14,652 nucleotides of DNA. Origin: Phocaeicola_A sp963624095 (GTDB lineage: Bacteria; Bacteroidota; Bacteroidia; Bacteroidales; Bacteroidaceae). The position numbers and the translations under genes were made by a program. The notes beneath the pieces are model-generated. The model was not told the origin of the DNA and did no database searches. It saw nothing but the letters and a program-made list of their open reading frames with translations. This document shows positions 6,932 to 13,639 of the stretch, piece after piece. How positions within the stretch are numbered: position 1 is the first letter of the stretch; each line of letters starts with the position of its first letter. The stretch covers positions 1-14,652 of the forward strand of contig CAVFNZ010000058.1 of assembly GCA_963624095.1 (NCBI GenBank), in the 5' to 3' direction.

Positions 6932-7957
6932 TTATTTCGATTTAGTGTTAATAATCAACTTCTCCAAAAATCTTATTTGGTCTGCAAAGTAAGTGTTTTT
7001 TTTCGGATATTTCAAACTTAATTTTCTAATTATTTCCAAAGCCTTCTCATAGCGTTGCTGTTTGATGTAGATACGGGCCAATGTTTCGGTGAAGAATCCG
7101 TCGTCCTCCTCATCGTCCGCAACCATCCCGTTGGACTTCGTTTCGTCCTCGGTCTCTCCATCGGTTTCCTTCGGGGTTTCCTCGAAACTTATTTTGTCTA
7201 CCGTTTCTTCAATCTCCGTTTCAATCTCTGCATCGTCTTCCAACTCTTCAATAGCGGAATGCTCATCGGTCCTTGCTCTCTCTGTTTCCTCTTCTTCATC
7301 CTCGGACTCTTCGGGGAGAGGTTCGTCGGTCTCGTCTTCTGAGGCCTTGTTGAAGGAAATCCGACGGATGCCAATGGGTTGTTCTTGGTTCGCCATGTCA
7401 CGTTCGTATGCCGATGCTTCTCTCTCCTTGTCTGCCTGTTGACCGAACCGGGGGAATCCGCTCTCCGACTTTTCGAGGAAGCTGTCTATGAGACCCTGCC
7501 CTCGCATGGGCTTCCCCGCATTCGCCTCTCCCTCCTCGGGCAGTTCCTCTTCACGCAGCATGTACGAGATGTAGTCCGATTGCAGGTTTGCCGTATCGGT
7601 TTCGGGCTGTTGCTCCTCGGGCGCGCTGGCCAGGAAATCGTCAATCAACTGCAGGGTGCGATCCAGGCAGGTCTCATCGTCCGTCTGGCCGGCTCTCGCC
7701 CGTTTGCTTTGTCGGGCTTGGCTCTGTTTCTCCCCTTCGATGAGGTTGAACAGCTGCTTGCGGTCGGGAATCCAAATGGCGGCTTTGCGGAGCTCGTCGC
7801 CAAAAGAGGCGTCGTGGAGCAGATAGAGATTCTTCAGGTAGAGCAGTCGTGCGGTAGCGAAATAGGGGTATCGTGCGAGCAACGTCCGCAGCTCGTAGAG
7901 GGTTTCCCTATTCAGTAGTTCGGGATGTTCAATCCAGTGTTGCAGCTTGTCCGTCAT
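6932..7957 (-). CDS. Acidic protein with C-terminal TPR-like helices, unknown function
   Basis: A 341-residue protein without signal peptide or membrane segment, so probably cytoplasmic. Residues 1-75 are helical and contain tyrosine- and leucine-rich pairs (LRTLLARYPYFATARLLYLKNL) that resemble tetratricopeptide helices. Residues 205-290 are extremely acidic low-complexity sequence (runs of Glu and Asp), probably disordered. Residues 288-335 form a TPR-like hairpin: FFTETLARIYIKQQRYEKAL, then a second helix. It sits 3 bases after lptE and 5 bases before secG, so it shares their transcript. The context suggests a role near envelope biogenesis or secretion, but nothing in the sequence gives a biochemical function. 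Confidence 0.85.
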   Translation of the reverse strand: MTDKLQHWIEHPELLNRETLYELRTLLARYPYFATARLLYLKNLYLLHDASFGDELRKAAIWIPDRKQLFNLIEGEKQSQARQSKRARAGQTDDETCLDRTLQLIDDFLASAPEEQQPETDTANLQSDYISYMLREEELPEEGEANAGKPMRGQGLIDSFLEKSESGFPRFGQQADKEREASAYERDMANQEQPIGIRRISFNKASEDETDEPLPEESEDEEEETERARTDEHSAIEELEDDAEIETEIEETVDKISFEETPKETDGETEDETKSNGMVADDEEDDGFFTETLARIYIKQQRYEKALEIIRKLSLKYPKKNTYFADQIRFLEKLIINTKSK

Positions 7958-7960
7958 CGA

Positions 7961-8464
7961 TTACCAGTTTGCTACCGTAGCGTTGAATATTTGTTCCGTG
8001 ATGAGTTTTATCATCTCCGTTATCAGTTCGTCCTGCACGGAGCTCAGCTGTAGCGACGAGTCGTAAGTCTGCGTGGCGGAGAACTGTTGTTCAAAGTCTT
8101 CCGTATGGTTGGTGTTGTTGACGAAGCGTACGTTCACCGTCATCTTTAGCTCCACCTGTGCCGAGTGGCCTTCCGCCGACACGGACTTGTTATATTGGTC
8201 GTAGCCTGTTATCTCGCCGGAGATTTCCAAATCGCCGCCCCGCTTTACGAACTGCAGGCGCGTCTGCTGCGCATAGAGGTCCTGCAAGGCGGTGTTGAAC
8301 TGCGGTGCCATCGGTCCGTACTGGTAGAGCGCGCGGTTCTCGAAGTTCGAGATGGTGATGGTCTTCACCTTGTCGTAGTTGATGGACGATCCGTTGAATT
8401 TATAGGAGACGCTGCACGACACGCACGCCACAACAAGCAGCGCGAGACCGAACCATCGTCTCAT
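7961..8464 (-). CDS. lptE: LptE-like lipoprotein (LPS assembly)
   Basis: A protein of 167 residues that matches the Bacteroidetes LptE family, the outer-membrane lipoprotein that plugs the LptD channel and helps place LPS on the cell surface. It starts MRRWFGLALLVVACVSCSVS, a signal peptide with a VVAC lipobox candidate; the second cysteine three residues later could also be the lipidated one. Family marks are SVSYKFNGSSINYDKVKTI, then TRLQFV, GDLEISGEITGY, and the C-terminal IFNATVANW. I prefer the ATG at 8464, 4 bases after the upstream stop, because it gives a normal signal peptide. The alternative ATG at 8482 adds MEWSKP and overlaps the upstream gene by 14 bases. lptD is not in the window. 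Confidence 0.88.
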   Translation of the reverse strand: MRRWFGLALLVVACVSCSVSYKFNGSSINYDKVKTITISNFENRALYQYGPMAPQFNTALQDLYAQQTRLQFVKRGGDLEISGEITGYDQYNKSVSAEGHSAQVELKMTVNVRFVNNTNHTEDFEQQFSATQTYDSSLQLSSVQDELITEMIKLITEQIFNATVANW

Positions 8465-8468
8465 AGGT

Positions 8469-9740
8469 TTACTCCATTCCATATTCTTTGATTTTTCTGT
8501 ATAGGGTACGCTCGGAAATATTCAGGTCCTTGGCGGCATCGCGTCGTTTGCCGTGATGCTTGGTCAGGGCTTTCAGTATCATCTCTTTCTCCACTTCGTC
8601 CAGCGACAGCGTCTCTTCTATCACCGTGTCCTGTATGTCGTCGTCCTCCTTCGGAGCCGTCACGTTGATGGTGGTGGGTTGCGTGTGCGCAGGCTGCTTC
8701 ACCAGCTCCACTTCGTTGGCCGCATGTGGGTAATACACCTGTGGTTGCGTGGAGGCCAGGCCGGTGGCAGGCACGTTGGGAGTAGCGGACGAGACGGTGA
8801 TGGGGCGGTCGGACATGATGTCGTGTACCAGCTTCTTCAACTCCGTCACATCGTTGCGCATGTCAAACAGAACCTTGTAGAGAATCTCCCGTTCGCTCTC
8901 GAAGCTTTTGCTCTGATGGTTTTCCACCAGGGTGGGGAAGCGTGCGTCTTGCGTCTGAGGGATGTAGCTTTCGAGTATGTCAGGGGTGATTTCACGGTTC
9001 TTCTCGATGATGGAAATCTGCTCCGTGATGTTCTTCAATTCGCGGATGTTTCCCGGCCATGGGTAGGCCATCAGCGTCTTCTTCGCCTCTTCGGTCAGTT
9101 GGATGGCCGGCATGCGGTATTTCTCGGCAAAGTCCGAGGCGAACTTGCGGAACAGCAGCACGATATCGTCCTTGCGCTCGCGCAGGGCCGGAATCTTGAT
9201 GGGAACGGTGTTCAGACGATAGAACAAGTCCTCGCGAAACCGTCCCTCGGCAATGGCTCTGGTCAGGTTCACGTTGGTAGCCGCCACGATGCGTACATTG
9301 GTCTTTTCCACTTTTGACGAGCCGACCTTGATGAACTCTCCCGTCTCCAGCACGCGCAACAGGCGGGCTTGGGTGGAGATAGGCAGCTCGCCCACCTCGT
9401 CGAGAAAGATAGTTCCGCCGTTTGCCTCGCCAAAGTAGCCCTTCCGTTCGCCGATGGCTCCGGTGAAGGCACCTTTCTCATGGCCGAAGAGTTCCGAGTC
9501 AATCGTTCCTTCGGGTATGGCACCGCAGTTCACGGCGATGTACTGTCCATGCTTGCGGCTACTGTTCTGGTGGATGATTTTGGGGAAGTTCTCTTTTCCC
9601 ACTCCACTCTCTCCGGTAATCAGTACCGACAGGTCCGTCGGTGCCACTTGGATGGCGATGTCTATCGCTCGGTTCAGTCCTTCGGCGTTGCCTATGATGC
9701 CGAACTTCAGTTTCACTTGCTGTATCTCTGGTGCTCCCAT
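8469..9740 (-). CDS. Sigma-54-dependent transcriptional activator without sensor domain
   Basis: A 423-residue bacterial enhancer-binding protein. The AAA+ domain begins almost at once: Walker A GESGVGKE (43-50), the sigma-54 contact loop GAFTGA (90-95), Walker B TIFLDE (110-115), and the arginine-finger region GRFREDLFYRLNTVP (166-180). WPGNIRELKN (228-237) closes the domain. A linker of about 115 residues, in part Pro/Thr/Gln-rich, leads to a Fis-type helix-turn-helix at the C-terminus (about 382-420, HHGKRRDAAKDLNISERTLY). There is no receiver, GAF or PAS domain in front of the ATPase: only about 16 residues precede it. The ATG at 9740 is chosen because it fits the promoter at 9765-9797 and the family N-terminus; the open frame runs on to 10070 but overlaps lrgB. 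It is the first gene of the operon with lptE, the TPR gene and secG. Confidence 0.93.
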   Translation of the reverse strand: MGAPEIQQVKLKFGIIGNAEGLNRAIDIAIQVAPTDLSVLITGESGVGKENFPKIIHQNSSRKHGQYIAVNCGAIPEGTIDSELFGHEKGAFTGAIGERKGYFGEANGGTIFLDEVGELPISTQARLLRVLETGEFIKVGSSKVEKTNVRIVAATNVNLTRAIAEGRFREDLFYRLNTVPIKIPALRERKDDIVLLFRKFASDFAEKYRMPAIQLTEEAKKTLMAYPWPGNIRELKNITEQISIIEKNREITPDILESYIPQTQDARFPTLVENHQSKSFESEREILYKVLFDMRNDVTELKKLVHDIMSDRPITVSSATPNVPATGLASTQPQVYYPHAANEVELVKQPAHTQPTTINVTAPKEDDDIQDTVIEETLSLDEVEKEMILKALTKHHGKRRDAAKDLNISERTLYRKIKEYGME

Positions 9741-9764
9741 ATAGTCGATTGCAATTTGAGAACA

Positions 9765-9797
9765 CAAAAGTAACGCTTTCTTTTCAAACTCTCCAAA
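9765..9797 (-). promoter_or_regulatory. Promoter of the sigma-54 activator/lptE/secG operon
   Basis: On the minus strand TTTG (plus positions 9794-9797) and TACTTTTG (9765-9772) are 21 bases apart, a good Bacteroides promoter. The start ATG (9738-9740) is 24 bases downstream. It looks like a vegetative promoter, not a sigma-54 one; I found no -24/-12 motif here by eye. Confidence 0.7.
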
Positions 9798-9816
9798 AAA
9801 GTTAGTGAGATTTAAG

Positions 9817-9826
9817 AACCATGGTT
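9817..9826. promoter_or_regulatory. 10-bp palindrome upstream of the activator promoter
   Basis: AACCATGGTT is a perfect palindrome between the lrgB stop (9836) and the -33 box of the activator promoter. It could be a small operator or a weak lrgB hairpin: on the minus strand a T-run follows, but only about 14 bases later. A 10-bp palindrome can occur by chance. Confidence 0.3.
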
Positions 9827-9835
9827 GTGCGTGGC

Positions 9836-10531
9836 TTATAACAGACCCAACAAGCGCAGGATGCTTGGCGTGAGCAGGGCGGTGAAGATGCCGTTCAACG
9901 TGAGACCCAGACTGGCGAAAGCCCCGTACTTGCGGCTGCGCTCCATGGCGGTGGAGGTACCTACGGCATGTGAGGCCGTTCCCATGGAGAGACCTTGCGC
10001 GATGGGACTGTGTACACGCCCCAGGCTGAGCACCTTGAAACCGAACACGGCTCCGAAAAGTCCTACGCACACCACTACGGCGGCCGTGAGCGACGGGATG
10101 CCGCCTACCGTTTTTGTCACCTCCATGGCGATGGGCGTGGTTACGGACTTGGCCGCCAATGAGATGACAACATCACGGCTGGCACCGAGCAGCTTTGCCG
10201 TGAGTACCACCGACACGATGCCTACCACGCAACCCACCAACTGCGAGATGAGGATGGGCATCAGCTGCTTCTTGATGGTCTCCAATTGCAGGTACAACGG
10301 AACGCCCAACGCGACGACAGCGGGCTTGAGCCAAAACTCGATGAGGTGGCCGCCCTCGTTGTACGTTTCATAACTGATGCCGGTACACTTCAAGAACACA
10401 ATCAACAAGGCGATGGTCAGAAGGATGGGGTTGAGCAACACACAGCCCGTCCTCTTCTGCAGCAACTTGGACAGGAAGAAGAGGACGAAGGTGAGAGCCA
10501 ACAGAAAGAATTCATTTTCGAAATAATCCAT
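9836..10531 (-). CDS. lrgB: LrgB/CidB family membrane protein
   Basis: A 231-residue integral membrane protein of the LrgB family. Family landmarks are LNPILLTIAL (33-42), FWLKPAVVALGVPLYLQ (67-83), SLAAKSVTTPIAMEV (123-137) and SMGTASHAVGTSTAME (181-196), with several hydrophobic helices between them. In Firmicutes LrgA and LrgB are linked to control of murein hydrolase activity and cell death, and related proteins (plant PLGG1) transport glycolate or similar acids; the role in Bacteroidales is not settled. The start overlaps the lrgA end by 20 bases, so the two are translationally coupled. Confidence 0.92.
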   Translation of the reverse strand: MDYFENEFFLLALTFVLFFLSKLLQKRTGCVLLNPILLTIALLIVFLKCTGISYETYNEGGHLIEFWLKPAVVALGVPLYLQLETIKKQLMPILISQLVGCVVGIVSVVLTAKLLGASRDVVISLAAKSVTTPIAMEVTKTVGGIPSLTAAVVVCVGLFGAVFGFKVLSLGRVHSPIAQGLSMGTASHAVGTSTAMERSRKYGAFASLGLTLNGIFTALLTPSILRLLGLL

Positions 10532-10865
10532 GATGCTTGCGTATGTATTGGTGAACCCATCCCGTCACTACCAACACGGCAATCGTGCTGACAACCGTGG
10601 CTACAACGATAGGGACGAACTGGGCGGAGATAATGTCGAAATAAAGCATAAGCGCCACGCCGGGCGGCACGAAGAAGAAACCGAGATTGGCCACAAGGAA
10701 ATCGCTGAGTCCCTGCACCCACTCCAACTTAATCCACTTCAACTTCAGCAGCAGGGTGAGCGTGAGCATCCCGATGACGCTCGACGGCAACTTGATGCCG
10801 GTCAGGTAGATAATCAACTCCCCGATGGCCAAGCAACCGAAGAGGATGGAACATTGTCGTATCAT
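10512..10865 (-). CDS. lrgA: LrgA/CidA family holin-like protein
   Basis: A 117-residue protein with about four membrane helices and the CidA/LrgA signature: LFGCLAIGELI (8-18), KLPSSVIGMLTLTLLLKLKWIKL (25-47), and FLVANLGFFFVPPGVALM (56-73). It ends with a basic tail (HQYIRKHHGLFRK), facing the cytoplasm. The family is viewed as holin-like and acts with LrgB. It is the first gene of the lrgAB pair. A -7 box lies 27 bases upstream (10892-10899) and is framed by an inverted repeat. Confidence 0.92.
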   Translation of the reverse strand: MIRQCSILFGCLAIGELIIYLTGIKLPSSVIGMLTLTLLLKLKWIKLEWVQGLSDFLVANLGFFFVPPGVALMLYFDIISAQFVPIVVATVVSTIAVLVVTGWVHQYIRKHHGLFRK

Positions 10866-10876
10866 AAAAACTGTTT

Positions 10877-10911
10877 CTGAAAAAGAACGCGCAAAGGTAC
10901 ATCCTTTTCAG
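10877..10911 (-). promoter_or_regulatory. lrgAB promoter -7 box framed by an inverted repeat
   Basis: The minus strand reads TACCTTTG at plus positions 10892-10899, a consensus -7 box for lrgA. No -33 TTTG is seen at the right distance, which may mean the promoter needs an activator. CTGAAAAAG (10877-10885) and CCTTTTCAG (10903-10911) form an inverted repeat (8 of 9 pairs) centred on this box, so a regulator or hairpin could control it. Confidence 0.5.
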
Positions 10912-10958
10912 ATACATTCTATCCGGCATCGCTTTTCAATTCTTTATTCGATGAAATT

Positions 10959-10974
10959 CTTGACATGGGTCAAG
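10959..10974. promoter_or_regulatory. CTTGAC/GTCAAG inverted repeat between lrgA and the response regulator gene
   Basis: CTTGAC (10959-10964) and GTCAAG (10969-10974) are perfect 6-bp arms around four bases. It is about 94 bases upstream of lrgA and could be an operator. A second, shorter palindrome CTTGCGGCAAG lies at 11010-11020. No known binding protein is indicated. Confidence 0.3.
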
Positions 10975-11133
10975 TGCTATATATGTCTCATCGGCTTCAT
11001 TTCACCTCCCTTGCGGCAAGAACCATCTTATGACGGGAATTTCTTCGTGGCGTTTCCGTTTGGGCAATCCTGCCTATTCAAGTACAAACGGACCATAAAT
11101 GAAATCTTGCTTTTGTCCGGTAGAAAAGCCCTC

Positions 11134-11232
11134 TTCATATAGGGGAAATCTTCGTTCCATGTCTTGGAATGACCGTTCCAAGACATGGAATGTGTATTCC
11201 AAGACTTGGAACGCACGTTTCGTGACATGGAA
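11134..11232. repeat. Array of 21-bp palindromic tandem repeats (array 2)
   Basis: Units start at 11155, 11176, 11197 and 11218, a strict 21-base period; each has a 15-base palindromic part and a variable 6-base spacer. TTCCAAGACTTGGAA (11197-11211) is a perfect palindrome with 7-base arms and one central base. Unit 1, TTCCATGTCTTGGAA, is the exact reverse complement of unit 2, TTCCAAGACATGGAA. Unit 4 is more diverged, and a decayed unit can be seen at 11134-11148. It lies in the divergent region between lrgA and the two-component genes. Its function is unknown. Confidence 0.85.
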
Positions 11233-11400
11233 CGGAACTTTTGGTTAGGCGTAGGAACAATTTCGTGCGGTATCTCACGCAATTGTCCCTCCCCTCTGGA
11301 TAAACCGTCTTGCATAAAGGAGGTTCGGTCCCCCATATCCTGACTTCGCTTTGTTTGTAATGAAAATGTAACACGTTTTACATTCCGCCGTAATAAAACA

Positions 11401-11443
11401 GACGCACTTTTGCGTCGCGAATGAAGAAAAGTACTTAAATTTG
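11401..11443 (+). promoter_or_regulatory. Promoter region of the response regulator/kinase operon
   Basis: TAAATTTG at 11436-11443 is a good -7 box, 21 bases before the ATG at 11465. TTTG at 11409-11412 is a possible -33 box, but the 23-base gap is longer than usual. GACGCA (11401-11406) and TGCGTC (11411-11416) form a 6-bp inverted repeat over that -33 element, so an operator or autoregulatory site is possible. Confidence 0.55.
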
Positions 11444-11464
11444 TAATGCTCAAAACGAACGGAT

Positions 11465-12154
11465 ATGAATGATTACCGTATTTTAGTGGTTGATGACGAA
11501 GATGATTTGTGCGAAATCCTGAAGTTCAATCTTGAGAACGAGGGCTATTTCGTGGATACCGCCAACTCTGCGGAAGAGGCGTTGCGTCTGGATTTGACGC
11601 GGTATAACCTGTTGTTGCTGGATGTGATGATGGGCGAAATCTCCGGGTTCAAGATGGCCAACATCCTGAAGAAGGACAAGAAGACCGCTTCCATACCTAT
11701 TATATTCATCACGGCCAAAGATACGGAGAACGATACGGTGACCGGTTTCAACCTGGGAGCCGATGACTATATCTCGAAACCGTTCTCCCTCCGTGAAGTG
11801 ATGCTGCGCGTGAAGGCTGTGCTCCGACGCACCGCTACGGAAAAGGTGGACGACAAGGTGGAGGTGATTACCTACCGTGGACTGGTGCTCGACTCCAACC
11901 GCAAGAGTGTTTCCATCGATGGCGAAGAGGTGTCGCTGACAAAGAAGGAGTTTGAGATTCTTTGCTTGTTGCTGCGCAATCCCAACCGCGTCTTTTCGCG
12001 CGAGGACATCCTCGACAAAATCTGGAAAGACGAGTCGTATGTGTTGGACCGAACCGTGGACGTGAACATCACCCGCTTGCGCAAGAAGCTGGGCGACTAT
12101 GGCCAAAACATCATCACGCGGCTGGGCTACGGCTATTGTTTTGAATACAGATAA
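11465..12154 (+). CDS. OmpR/PhoB-family response regulator
   Basis: A 229-residue DNA-binding response regulator. The receiver domain (about 1-120) has the acidic pocket VVDDEDD (8-14), phosphoacceptor Asp53 in LLLLDVMM, Thr83 and Lys105 (ISKPF). The C-terminal winged helix (about 130-229) has the OmpR-family motifs VSLTKKEFEILCLLLRNPNR, then FSREDILDKIW and VDVNITRLRKKLG. All catalytic positions are intact. The kinase gene follows after 8 bases. Its target genes are unknown; the divergent lrgAB genes are a natural candidate, and autoregulation is common in the family. It is not obviously the B. fragilis RprY. Confidence 0.94.
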   Translation: MNDYRILVVDDEDDLCEILKFNLENEGYFVDTANSAEEALRLDLTRYNLLLLDVMMGEISGFKMANILKKDKKTASIPIIFITAKDTENDTVTGFNLGADDYISKPFSLREVMLRVKAVLRRTATEKVDDKVEVITYRGLVLDSNRKSVSIDGEEVSLTKKEFEILCLLLRNPNRVFSREDILDKIWKDESYVLDRTVDVNITRLRKKLGDYGQNIITRLGYGYCFEYR

Positions 12155-12162
12155 TAATTAAG

Positions 12163-13590
12163 ATGTCGGGTATGAGCAGTCTATCATTCAGCCGACGGAT
12201 ATTCCTCTCCGTCCTGTCGCTCTTCTTGGTTTTCGCGGGATGTTTCGTCACGTTTCAGCATCACCGGGAAAAGTCCTACAAGATAATGGTGCTCAACACC
12301 AAACTGCAGGACTACAACAGCCGCCTGGACGAATACCTTGCGCACTGTGGCGAGGCCAACGATTCGTTGGTGGAGGATTTCATTCATCGCCATCCGTTGG
12401 GAGACTTGCGGGTGACACTGATTCGCCCGAATGGTACGGTAATCTATGACAGTCAGGAACACGACCTCTCGTCAGTCCACAACCACAAAGACCGCAGGGA
12501 GATACAGCAAGCGTTGGAGTCGGGGAGTGGTTACGACATTATCCGCGCTTCGGAAACCTTGCCCGGTAAATTCTTCTACTCGGCGACCTACTTCAAGGAA
12601 AACGGTTACGTCGTCCGCTCGGCATTGCCCTACGACGTGACGTTGGCCAACAACCTCTCCGCCGACAGGGGCTATGTGTGGTTCACCATTGTGCTCACCT
12701 TGATTCTTGCCTATATTTATTATAGGTACACGCGCAAGTTGGGAACCAACATCACCCAACTGCGGCAGTTCGCCAAACGGGCGGAGCGGGACGAGGATCT
12801 GGAGAACGTGAACATTACCTTTCCTAACAACGAATTGGGAGAAATCTCCCGCCACATCGTGCGCCTTTATGCGCAACTGAAGAAGAGCGAGGAGGACAAA
12901 ACGAGATTGAAACGCCAGCTTACGCAAAATATCGCTCACGAGCTGAAGACACCGGTGAGCAGCATACAGGGTTATCTGGAGACAATCGTGAACACTCCCG
13001 GACTGCCCGAAGCCACACGGGAACAATTTCTGGAACGCTGTTACGCACAGAGCAACCGGCTCACCAACCTGTTGCGTGACATCTCCGTGCTGACGCGTAT
13101 GGACGAGGCTTCGCAGTCCTTTGACATCGAACGGGTGAACATTTACTCCCTCCTGCAGAACATACGGAAAGACGTCGCCTTGCAATTGGAGGAGAAGAAC
13201 ATCACGTTACTGATCCTTTTGGAACAGAATGTGGAAATACCCGGCAACAGCCTGCTGCTCTACTCCATCTTCCGCAACCTCACCGACAATGCCATTGCCT
13301 ATGCCGGCGAGGGTGTCACCATCACGGTAAAGTGTACGAGTGAGGACAAACACTATTACTACTTCAGCTTTGCCGACAATGGGGTAGGAGTGGCACCCGA
13401 ACATTTGGACCATCTCTTCGAGCGGTTCTACCGCGTGGACAAAGGACGGTCGCGTAAGTTGGGCGGCACCGGACTGGGACTGGCCATCGTGAAGAATGCG
13501 GTCTTCCTCCATGGAGGCACCATCACTGCCCACATCGCTTCCACCGGTGGGTTGGAGTTCCGCTTCAATCTGGCGAAAGACCAGGATTGA
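12163..13590 (+). CDS. Membrane-bound sensor histidine kinase
   Basis: A 475-residue kinase, partner of the regulator just upstream. TM1 is about residues 12-32 and TM2 about 171-188. The roughly 135-residue region between them is periplasmic and contains a PAS/Cache-like LGDLRVTLIRPNGTVIYDS, so it probably senses a signal outside the cytoplasm. After a HAMP-like linker come the H-box NIAHELKTPVSSIQGYLE with phosphorylated His259, the N-box RNLTDNAIAY (Asn376), G1 ADNGVGV (404-410), F-box LFERFYRVDK (418-427) and G2 GGTGLGL (434-440). It resembles the PhoR-like group. The ligand is unknown. The ATG at 12163 could be replaced by that at 12172 with little effect. Confidence 0.94.
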   Translation: MSGMSSLSFSRRIFLSVLSLFLVFAGCFVTFQHHREKSYKIMVLNTKLQDYNSRLDEYLAHCGEANDSLVEDFIHRHPLGDLRVTLIRPNGTVIYDSQEHDLSSVHNHKDRREIQQALESGSGYDIIRASETLPGKFFYSATYFKENGYVVRSALPYDVTLANNLSADRGYVWFTIVLTLILAYIYYRYTRKLGTNITQLRQFAKRAERDEDLENVNITFPNNELGEISRHIVRLYAQLKKSEEDKTRLKRQLTQNIAHELKTPVSSIQGYLETIVNTPGLPEATREQFLERCYAQSNRLTNLLRDISVLTRMDEASQSFDIERVNIYSLLQNIRKDVALQLEEKNITLLILLEQNVEIPGNSLLLYSIFRNLTDNAIAYAGEGVTITVKCTSEDKHYYYFSFADNGVGVAPEHLDHLFERFYRVDKGRSRKLGGTGLGLAIVKNAVFLHGGTITAHIASTGGLEFRFNLAKDQD

Positions 13591-13639
13591 CGCTCAGCCT
13601 TCGGCAATGACAAGGACCTACGGGCAGACCAAACCTTTC

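Larger units (their letters stand above)
10866..11464. other. 599-bp divergent intergenic region between lrgA and the response regulator gene
   Basis: I see no convincing gene here. It holds, in order, the lrgAB promoter, the inverted repeats at 10959-10974 and 11010-11020, the palindromic array at 11134-11232, and the response regulator promoter near 11409-11443. A minus-strand open frame at 11028-11453 exists mainly because the 21-base repeat period keeps the frame open, and its start overlaps the promoter of the response regulator gene, so I do not call it. Confidence 0.6.

Noticed and set aside
9741..10070. N-terminal extension of the sigma-54 activator frame
   Set aside because: It overlaps lrgB and the promoter at 9765-9797; the extension has no domain, and the ATG at 9740 gives the normal family N-terminus.
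10960..10984. E. coli-like sigma-70 promoter (TTGACA ... TATATAT)
   Set aside because: The spacing is only 12 bases and Bacteroidetes use a different consensus.
11028..11453. Minus-strand frame of 141 codons encoding heptad-like repeats (SKSWNTH, SMSWNGH)
   Set aside because: The 7-residue period comes from the 21-bp palindromic array, since 21 is a multiple of three. The start overlaps the response regulator promoter, and array 1, with a 22-bp period, has no such frame.
13591..13639. Terminator between the kinase and nucleotidyltransferase genes
   Set aside because: Only a 3-bp GCC/GGC stem without a T-run is visible.
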